Source of the DNA: Longimicrobiales bacterium | GTDB taxonomy: Bacteria; Gemmatimonadota; Gemmatimonadetes; Longimicrobiales; Gaopeijiaceae | DNA length: 10,644 nt | Assembly: GCA_028280205.1 (NCBI GenBank) | Contig: JANQME010000328.1 | Span: forward strand, 1 to 10,644 | Direction of reading: 5' to 3' | Part shown: one piece after another, positions 5,469-10,644 of the stretch | Numbering within the stretch: position 1 is the stretch's first letter | How the letters are laid out: the number at the start of each line of letters is the position of its first letter | Notes under the pieces: model-generated | Database searches by the model: none | What the model saw: the letters and a program-made list of their open reading frames with translations, nothing else | Told to the model about the DNA's origin: nothing | Made by a program: the position numbers and the translations under genes

Positions 5469-8228
5469 TCAGCGACGCTCGTCCCACCAGGTGTCGCGCA
5501 CGATCTCCACGGAGCGCTCGTGCTCGGTGCCGTTCACCGTGAGCACGACCCGGTACGTCCCCGGCGCGGCATCGCTGATCGCGTAGCGGATCCGTTCTTC
5601 GTCGGACGGACCGTCCCGACCCCGGAAGCCCCCGCCGCCTTCGCCGTCGTCCTCCTCGGCCCGGAGTCGCTCCTGCTCGGCCGCGGACCGCTCGATCCAC
5701 TTCTGCATGTCCCACTGCGCGACGTGGATGCCGGCCGTCGATTCGGTCTCGATCTCGCGGATCGGCAGGTCGCCCTGGTACACGGTGAGCGTCACGTCGC
5801 CGCCGCTTCTCAGGTAGTAGTAGAGGGACGCGCCGGGCGCCTCGCTCTCCCCGGCGAAGTTCGAGAACGCGTAGTTCGTCCGATCGTCGCCCACCCAGCG
5901 GATCTCGGGCTCCGGCTCGAAGAGGTGCGCGTCGGCGGCCAGCACCTCGGGCGTGAGCTCGGCGAGGGCCGCGATGTCGGCCACGTAGATCCCCCGGCCG
6001 TGCGTGGCGACGACGAGGTCGTCGTCCCGCTCCTGGATCTTCATGTCGTGCACGGGGCTGGTCGGCATGTCGAGCTTCATGCTCGTCCAGGACGCACCGC
6101 CCGTGTTCGAGACCCAGACCTGGAACTCCGTGCCCACGAAGAGAAGGTCGGGGTTTTCGTGGTGCTCGCGGATCACGTTCACCGGCCCGTTGGGCAGGTT
6201 CGCCGAGAGGTCGGTCCACGTCTGTCCGAAGTCGGTGGTCCGGTAGACAAAGGGCCGGAAGTCGTCCCGGCGGTAGCCCGTGTAGGTGACGTAGGCCGTA
6301 CCCAGGTCGTGGTGCGACGCCTCCACCCGGCTCACCCAGTACTCGGGGTTGTCGGGGATGTTGTCGTTGAGCAGCTCCCACGTCTCGCCGCCGTCGCGCG
6401 TGAGCTGCACGTTGCCGTCGTCCGTGCCCACCCAGATCACGCCGGGGCGGATCGGCGACTCGTCGATCGACGTGATCGTGGCGTACTGGATGTTGCCGTC
6501 CCCGCCCTTTCCGGTGGTCAGCGTGGCCGGGTCGGCCTTGGTGAGGTCGGGGCTGATCACCTCCCAGCTCTCGCCCCGGAAGTCCGAGCGGAGGAGCCGG
6601 TTGCCGGCGTGGTAGATCACGTCGCAGTCGTGCGGTGAGACGAGGATCGGCGCGTTCCAGTTCCAGCGCATCTCGTCGTCCTCGTAGCGGATCCCCTTCA
6701 CCTGCCCCGTGAGGAGGTCGGTGCGGCGCAGCGGGCCGAACTGGGACTCGTTGTACAGGTAGCGGTTCTCGCACCAGTCGAACTCGTTGTACATCCCGTC
6801 TCCGCCACCCACGCGCTCCCACATCTCGAACGAGACGGGCTCGCCCGTCGGGTTGGTGTGGTACGCCATGTGCGAGCCGTTGTCCTGCAGGCCACCGGCG
6901 ACGCGGTACGGGTAGGAGTTGTCGACGCCCACGGCGTAGAACTGCGCGAGCGACTGGAAGTCGGGGTGGTACCAGTACGCCCCGCCGTCGTAGCTCACGC
7001 CCATCCCGTGGTCGTAGCCCAGGATCATGTGGCGTGAGTCGTCGGGGTCGATCCAGAGCGCGTGGTCGTCGCCCCCGAAGCCGGAGGTCGGCTGGTCGTA
7101 CCAGCCGGGGCGCTCCCACGTCTCGCCCCCGTTGCGCGTCTCCCACGAGCGCGCGGAGAGCACGTAGACGACGTCCGGGTCGTTCGGGTCGATGATGATC
7201 TGGCCGTAGTAGTAGGCGGGTCCGCCGCCGACCGACTCGCCGTCCGGCGAGACCTTGCGCCAGTTGAGGCCTGCGTCGTCCGAGCGGTACACCTCGCCGC
7301 CGATCATCCCGCGGCTCGACTCGTGGTTCAGGAGCTCCTGGCGGCGCTCCTCGTCCGACATCCCCTCCTTGTTCGCGTTTTCGATCGTGACGTAGAGGAT
7401 GTTCGGATCGCGGTGGTAGACGTCGACGCCGATCCGGCCGAGCATGCCCTCCGGCAGCCCCTGGCCGATCCGGATCCAGCTCTCGCCGCCGTTCGTCGTC
7501 TTGAAGAGACGGCTGCCCGGGCCGCCGAGGTCGAAGGTGAAGGGGAGCCGCACCTTGTCGTACGTCGCCGCGTAGAGCGTCTCGGGGTCGGTCGGGTCCA
7601 TCACGACGTCCACGACGCCGATGTCCCGGCCCTCGGACTGATGGTGGAGCACGCGGTCCCAGCTCCGCCCGCCGTTCGTCGACTTGTACAGACCCCGTTC
7701 GCCCCCTTCCGAGTAGAGCGGGCCGAGCGACGCCACGTACACGATGTCCGGGTTCGTGGGGTGGACGACGATCCGCCCGACGTGCTGCGACTCCGGCAGC
7801 CCGACGTTCGTCCACGTCGCGCCCGCGTCCGTCGACTTGTAGACGCCGTTGCCCCAGTACGAAGAGCGCGAGTTGTTCGCCTCACCCGAGCCGAGGTAGA
7901 GGACGTCCGAGTCGGCCGGAGCGACCGCGATCGCGCCGATGCTGAAGACGTCCGGCTGCTCGTCGAAGAGCACCTCGAAGGTGATCCCGCGGTTCGTCGT
8001 CTTCCACAGGTGACCCGAAGCGGTCGCGATGTAGAAGGTGTGCGGATCGTCCGACGGCACCGCGATGTCCACGAAGCGTCCGCTCTGTCGGGTGGGGCCG
8101 AGCTCGCGGTACTCGAGGTTCGCGAGGACGTCTTCGGTGAGGGACTGGGCGGCGACGGGTGCGGCGGCCGGCGCGAACGCGAGGGCGAGCGTGGTGCCGA
8201 GGAGGAAGGCAGGGCGGTGCTGCTTCAT
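5469..8228 (-). CDS. secreted BNR/Asp-box beta-propeller protein (sortilin/VPS10-like, 'glycosyl hydrolase' family annotation)
   Basis: The product has 919 residues. I chose ATG 8228 because it starts a clear signal peptide (MKQHR, hydrophobic core, Val25-Ala-Ala27 before Gln28). The frame stays open to 8420, but that extension is basic, non-secretory and overlaps the opposite-strand methyltransferase. After ELGPTRQSGRFVDIAV the protein is built of propeller blades marked by Asp-boxes (S/T-x-D/N-x-G-x-T/S-W). These include KSTDAGATW (Trp139), KSTNGGRSW, KTTNGGESW, RSDDAGLNW, ETRNGGETW, LTRDGGETW (Trp617), RTTDFGQTW and VSNTGGASW, often followed by a P-x-x-P-D-x-[VI]-Y strand. The propeller part ends near ATHGRGIYVAD (His743). 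A C-terminal Ig/FlgD-like domain (about 795-910: LYYYLRSGG, then PGTYRVVLTVNG) is interrupted by an acidic, glycine-rich linker. Relatives are usually named glycosyl hydrolase or sortilin-like, but Asp-boxes are structural and no catalytic residues are evident, so carbohydrate or protein binding is as likely as hydrolysis. GGAG about 11 bases before the ATG is a plausible weak ribosome site. Confidence 0.92.
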   Translation of the reverse strand: MKQHRPAFLLGTTLALAFAPAAAPVAAQSLTEDVLANLEYRELGPTRQSGRFVDIAVPSDDPHTFYIATASGHLWKTTNRGITFEVLFDEQPDVFSIGAIAVAPADSDVLYLGSGEANNSRSSYWGNGVYKSTDAGATWTNVGLPESQHVGRIVVHPTNPDIVYVASLGPLYSEGGERGLYKSTNGGRSWDRVLHHQSEGRDIGVVDVVMDPTDPETLYAATYDKVRLPFTFDLGGPGSRLFKTTNGGESWIRIGQGLPEGMLGRIGVDVYHRDPNILYVTIENANKEGMSDEERRQELLNHESSRGMIGGEVYRSDDAGLNWRKVSPDGESVGGGPAYYYGQIIIDPNDPDVVYVLSARSWETRNGGETWERPGWYDQPTSGFGGDDHALWIDPDDSRHMILGYDHGMGVSYDGGAYWYHPDFQSLAQFYAVGVDNSYPYRVAGGLQDNGSHMAYHTNPTGEPVSFEMWERVGGGDGMYNEFDWCENRYLYNESQFGPLRRTDLLTGQVKGIRYEDDEMRWNWNAPILVSPHDCDVIYHAGNRLLRSDFRGESWEVISPDLTKADPATLTTGKGGDGNIQYATITSIDESPIRPGVIWVGTDDGNVQLTRDGGETWELLNDNIPDNPEYWVSRVEASHHDLGTAYVTYTGYRRDDFRPFVYRTTDFGQTWTDLSANLPNGPVNVIREHHENPDLLFVGTEFQVWVSNTGGASWTSMKLDMPTSPVHDMKIQERDDDLVVATHGRGIYVADIAALAELTPEVLAADAHLFEPEPEIRWVGDDRTNYAFSNFAGESEAPGASLYYYLRSGGDVTLTVYQGDLPIREIETESTAGIHVAQWDMQKWIERSAAEQERLRAEEDDGEGGGGFRGRDGPSDEERIRYAISDAAPGTYRVVLTVNGTEHERSVEIVRDTWWDERR

Positions 8229-8349
8229 GCGTTTCCGGGCTCCGGTTCCGGTTCGGGTCTGAGCCGGGGAGTCTGGAGCCGCGGTCACGGGCCGGCAAGC
8301 GCGCGTGCGGTGCGTTGACTTCGCGGTCGGCGCAGCGGACGATGCGGCC
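8229..8349. promoter_or_regulatory. divergent intergenic region between propeller gene and methyltransferase
   Basis: These 121 bases carry the upstream signals of two outward-facing genes. The part near the propeller gene contains imperfect tandem hexamers of the GGTTCC type (about 8234-8256). It also contains inverted copies GGCTCC (8238-8243) and GGAGCC (8275-8280), which could form a stem in the leader of the minus-strand mRNA. I see no good -10 for the minus strand. The plus-strand promoter candidate is listed separately. Confidence 0.4.
8315..8343 (+). promoter_or_regulatory. candidate promoter of the methyltransferase, possibly giving a leaderless mRNA
   Basis: TTGACT (8315-8320) matches the -35 consensus at five of six positions. 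After exactly 17 bases comes GACGAT (8338-8343), which matches TATAAT at three of six, including the important second A and last T. The expected start point, seven bases beyond the last T, is the A of the ATG at 8350. No Shine-Dalgarno precedes that ATG. The pairing is suggestive; the -10 is weak and no experiment supports it. Confidence 0.35.
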
Positions 8350-9030
8350 ATGACCCACTCGGTACGCAGCCATCTCCGCCTCGAGATCGACGAGTACGAC
8401 GCGACGATCCGGCGCTTCATCCCCGGCTACGAGGCGATGATCTCCAAGGCCGCCGAGGCCGTGGCCTCCGTCTCCCCCGAGCATGTCGTGGATCTCGGGG
8501 CTGGAACGGGGGCGCTCAGCGAGGCGATCCTCGCGACGTCGAAGAGGTGCACCGTCGAGCTCCTCGACATCGATCCGGAGATGTTGGCGTACGCGCGGAC
8601 ACGACTCGCGCGCTTCGTCGATCGGGCCCGCTTCACGCTGCGCTCCTACGGCGAGCCGTTCGGGCCCTGCGACGCCTTCGCCGCCTCGCTCTCGCTGCAC
8701 CACATCCCGACGATCGAGGCCAAAGCCGAGCTGTTCGACCGCGCATACCGTGCGCTTCGCCCGGGCGGTGTACTCGTCAACGCGGACGCGAACATGCCGG
8801 CGGACCCGGAGCGGAGGGACGAGCTCTACCGCACGTGGGCCGACCACCTCGTGGCGAGCGGAATCCGGGAGCCTCGCGCCTGGCGGCACTTCGAGGAGTG
8901 GGCCGAGGAGGACACCTACCTCCCGCTGGAGGATGAGCTCGCCGCATTGGAGCGGTGCGGCTTCCACGCGGAGCGCGTCTGGTCGTCGGGCCCGGTGGGG
9001 GTGGTCGTGGCGCGGAAGCCGGGGGAGTGA
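8350..9030 (+). CDS. class I SAM-dependent methyltransferase
   Basis: The product has 226 residues, a normal length for a stand-alone class I methyltransferase. Motif I is HVVDLGAGTGALSEAIL (Asp48, Gly50, Gly52, Gly54), which holds the methionine and ribose part of S-adenosylmethionine. The acidic residues after strand 2 are in LLDIDPEML (Asp73, Asp75). The post-strand-4 motif is FAASLSLHHIP (110-120), and RALRPGGVLVNAD (135-146) is the usual strand-5 motif. This arrangement is typical of the small-molecule methyltransferases annotated as methyltransferase type 11/12/25. The N-terminal helices (IDEYDATIRRFIPGYEAMI) probably cover the substrate pocket, but the substrate cannot be predicted. 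I chose ATG 8350; the GTG at 8305 would add 15 residues with no ribosome site and would include the promoter candidate. No export signal, so cytosolic. It is divergent from the propeller gene and convergent with the DUF5916-like gene (30-bp gap). Confidence 0.93.
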   Translation: MTHSVRSHLRLEIDEYDATIRRFIPGYEAMISKAAEAVASVSPEHVVDLGAGTGALSEAILATSKRCTVELLDIDPEMLAYARTRLARFVDRARFTLRSYGEPFGPCDAFAASLSLHHIPTIEAKAELFDRAYRALRPGGVLVNADANMPADPERRDELYRTWADHLVASGIREPRAWRHFEEWAEEDTYLPLEDELAALERCGFHAERVWSSGPVGVVVARKPGE

Positions 9031-9060
9031 CCGCGCACGCGACGTCCCGCACGCTCCAGC

Positions 9061-10644
9061 TCAGGGCCGCCAGGCGTAGCCGAGCTTCAGAAAAAGCGTG
9101 CGGCCCCGCACGGTGATCGGAGTGCGGACCCGATGGGAGTCGGTGAGCGCGGCCGCGTCCTGGCCGTACCCCAGGAAGAGGACCGTCTGCGGGTTCACCT
9201 TGTAGGCGTAGAGGATCTGGGCGAGGAGACCCTCGGAGCGGCGGTCGGTCTCGTCCGCGTACGCCGCCAGATTCCGGTCCGTCCTCCGGTACTGCACGAT
9301 CGCCCGCACGAACGACCGGATGCTGAAGTTGTAGACCGCGCGGAGCTGACTCAGGTTCGCCGTGAACACCCGCTGACCCTCGCGGTCGAGCCTCTGATAC
9401 GTGTGGCTCCCTCCCAGCTCGATCCGGCGGCCGAGCCGCAGCGACGTATTGGGGGACAGGCGCAGCTCCGAGCCCAGCCCCTCGTTCGCGAAGTCGATCG
9501 CGTCGCCCACGTTCCCGTTGAGCCCCAGCGACAAGCTGCCGCTCGGGGTGGCGCTCACGTTGAACCAGAGCTGGTTGATGTCCTCGTACGTGGTGCCGGC
9601 GAAGAACTCCTTCATCGCGAGGTTGGGCCACATCCCCACGAAGAGCTGTGCGGGACCCTGGTACGAGAGACCGATCCAGTAGCCGCCGTTGAGCTGGTTG
9701 CCGTCGAAGTCCCGGTTCAGCCACCTCCCGCCCTCCAGCCGGAGCTGGGTGAACCACCGGTCGCTTCCGCCCCACCAACGCCGCGCGACGTCCACGTTCC
9801 CGCCGCGCACGCCCGCCTGGGTCATGAAGCCCGCGTCCGCGCGGAAATCGGGGTCGATCTGCCGCAGGTTGCCCGAGACCTGCCACGCCCGCGTGCTCCA
9901 GCGGGCGCGGACCGTGCCCGCGTTCCCCGTGAAGGTGCCGTCCGGCTGCTCGAAGTCCTGAGTGACGCTCGCGGGATAGCGGGTCGCCGAGCGCAGGGCC
10001 TGCGCCTGGACCGTCACGGAGGCCAACGGGCGCCAGAAGGCGTCGATCCCGCCGACGCGGTTCGAGTACCCCGAGCCCTCCCGACCCGTGTACAGCGCTC
10101 CGACCGTGGACGTCCCCCCGACGTCTCTGCGGAAGCGTCCGATCCCGGTCACGACCGACTCCTCCAGCGACGTCGCCTGCGAGAATTGGCTCCCGGGGAT
10201 CAGGAGGTTGTTCGCGCGGTCCTGGGCCACGAGGACCCCGAGGGCGTTGCTGCCCAGCTTCCCGGTCACCTTCGCTCCACCGCGCGGATCCGCGATCGAG
10301 CGCGTGAAGACGGCCTGCATCGGCGTGGCGAAGAAGTCGGCGCCCTCCAGGAAGAAGGGGCGACGTTCGGGGAAGAAGAGTGCGAAGCGGTTGTTCACGT
10401 CGAGCTGCGCGACGTCGGCCTCCACCTGCGAGAAGTCGGGGTTGGCCGTGACGTTGAGCGTCAGATCCGACGTCATGCCCCACTGGGCGTCGAGGCCGAA
10501 TTCCCGCGTGATCGGGTCGGTGGTGAGCGGGGCGTCCAGATCGGCCCGGCTCTCGTTGCGGGCGCTGGTGAAGGTCGGGGTGAGCTGCAGATTCACGCCC
10601 GGTGCTCCCCCGGAGATCCCCGAGACGAGGTTCGCCTGACAAAG
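9061..10644 (-). CDS. DUF5916-like outer-membrane beta-barrel protein, C-terminal part (5' end outside window)
   Basis: The frame is open from the right edge down to the TGA at 9061-9063, giving the last 527 residues. A GTG at 10594-10596 is possible but not the true start, since the frame continues upstream in family-like sequence (LVSGISGGAPG). The diagnostic block is encoded at about 10347-10500: FGLDAQWGMTSDLTLNVTAN, then NPDFSQVEADVAQLDVNNRF, then FFPERRPFFLEG. It is characteristic of DUF5916 proteins, which usually carry an N-terminal carbohydrate-binding module (CBM9-like), here beyond the edge. The rest alternates polar and hydrophobic residues in amphipathic strands with many aromatics (RLEGGRWLNRDFDGNQLNGG, YWIGLSYQGPAQLF, RAVYNFSIRSFVRAIVQYRR) and ends LFLKLGYAWRP, as expected for an outer-membrane barrel. 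Function in the family is not established; a role in handling polysaccharide or other polymers at the surface is inference. Database names such as hydrolase for relatives are not supported by a visible active site. Confidence 0.88.
   Translation of the reverse strand, partial: LCQANLVSGISGGAPGVNLQLTPTFTSARNESRADLDAPLTTDPITREFGLDAQWGMTSDLTLNVTANPDFSQVEADVAQLDVNNRFALFFPERRPFFLEGADFFATPMQAVFTRSIADPRGGAKVTGKLGSNALGVLVAQDRANNLLIPGSQFSQATSLEESVVTGIGRFRRDVGGTSTVGALYTGREGSGYSNRVGGIDAFWRPLASVTVQAQALRSATRYPASVTQDFEQPDGTFTGNAGTVRARWSTRAWQVSGNLRQIDPDFRADAGFMTQAGVRGGNVDVARRWWGGSDRWFTQLRLEGGRWLNRDFDGNQLNGGYWIGLSYQGPAQLFVGMWPNLAMKEFFAGTTYEDINQLWFNVSATPSGSLSLGLNGNVGDAIDFANEGLGSELRLSPNTSLRLGRRIELGGSHTYQRLDREGQRVFTANLSQLRAVYNFSIRSFVRAIVQYRRTDRNLAAYADETDRRSEGLLAQILYAYKVNPQTVLFLGYGQDAAALTDSHRVRTPITVRGRTLFLKLGYAWRP

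Noticed and set aside
5338..7815. An 825-codon minus-strand frame inside the propeller gene
   Set aside because: Out-of-frame reading of the propeller gene, Arg/Pro-rich and without Asp-boxes; it also runs into the 3' end of the oxidoreductase gene.
6088..8007. Recurring similar DNA blocks such as CCACGTCTCGCC(G/C)CCGT
   Set aside because: They are the codons of Asp-box repeats in the propeller protein, not a DNA-level repeat or CRISPR array; spacing is irregular and fits the blades.
7062..8318. A 418-codon plus-strand frame opposite the propeller gene
   Set aside because: Val/Arg/Asp-rich antisense shadow with periodic echoes of the Asp-box codons and no independent features.
8229..8420. 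N-terminal extension of the propeller protein by 64 residues
   Set aside because: It overlaps the methyltransferase start on the other strand and would bury the signal peptide at 8228 behind a basic, non-secretory leader.
9031..9060. Terminator between methyltransferase and DUF5916-like gene
   Set aside because: Only a GACGTC palindrome is present, with no stable stem or T-run.
8777..10642. A 621-codon minus-strand frame overlapping the DUF5916-like gene and the methyltransferase
   Set aside because: Arg/Gly/Pro-rich translation that spans two supported genes; the neighbouring frame carries the DUF5916 signature.

Overview
The window is about 10.6 kb of very GC-rich DNA with strong G/C bias at third codon positions. 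It is fully packed with seven protein-coding genes, two of them cut by the window edges. There is no RNA gene, insertion sequence, phage gene, CRISPR array or long non-coding stretch; the largest gap between genes is 121 bp. The gene families point to a Gram-negative bacterium with a large secretome, most likely Gemmatimonadota, with Acidobacteriota or a related phylum as alternatives. These families are a DUF5916-type beta-barrel protein, a sortilin/VPS10-like BNR-repeat protein, a lipoprotein of the beta-lactamase/esterase superfamily with a DUF3471-like tail, and a cyclic-nucleotide-binding domain fused to a thioredoxin-reductase-like flavoprotein. The taxon is an inference from gene content, not a marker-gene assignment.

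Layout from left to right: (1) 3-452 (+), the C-terminal part of a TPR-like helical-repeat protein. (2) 454-2250 (+), a secreted protein starting one base after the preceding stop codon, with an unrecognised N-terminal region and three copies of an EF-hand-like/two-cysteine module. (3) 2275-3702 (-), a lipoprotein serine hydrolase, convergent with the previous gene. (4) 3777-5432 (+), a cNMP-binding/TrxR-like fusion oxidoreductase, divergent from the hydrolase across a 74-bp spacer. (5) 5469-8228 (-), a 919-residue secreted BNR/Asp-box propeller protein. (6) 8350-9030 (+), a class I SAM-dependent methyltransferase, divergent from the propeller gene across 121 bp. (7) 9061 to beyond 10644 (-), the C-terminal part of a DUF5916-like outer-membrane barrel protein.

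The orientations alternate, so most genes are probably single transcription units. The one clear operon is TPR gene plus EF-hand-like gene, joined by TAAGATG. Four of the seven products carry an export signal or belong to an envelope family: the EF-hand-like protein, the lipoprotein hydrolase, the propeller and the barrel. The window therefore looks like envelope/secretome territory with two cytosolic enzymes between. No single pathway is evident.

The most interesting item is the tandem module of the 454-2250 product. Three units align without gaps from the acidic loop through the first cysteine to a Tyr-x-Gly-Asp motif, and end in a second cysteine 47-48 residues after the first. I do not recognise it as a named domain. 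The second item is the TrxR-like fusion, which has lost the redox CxxC of true thioredoxin reductases.
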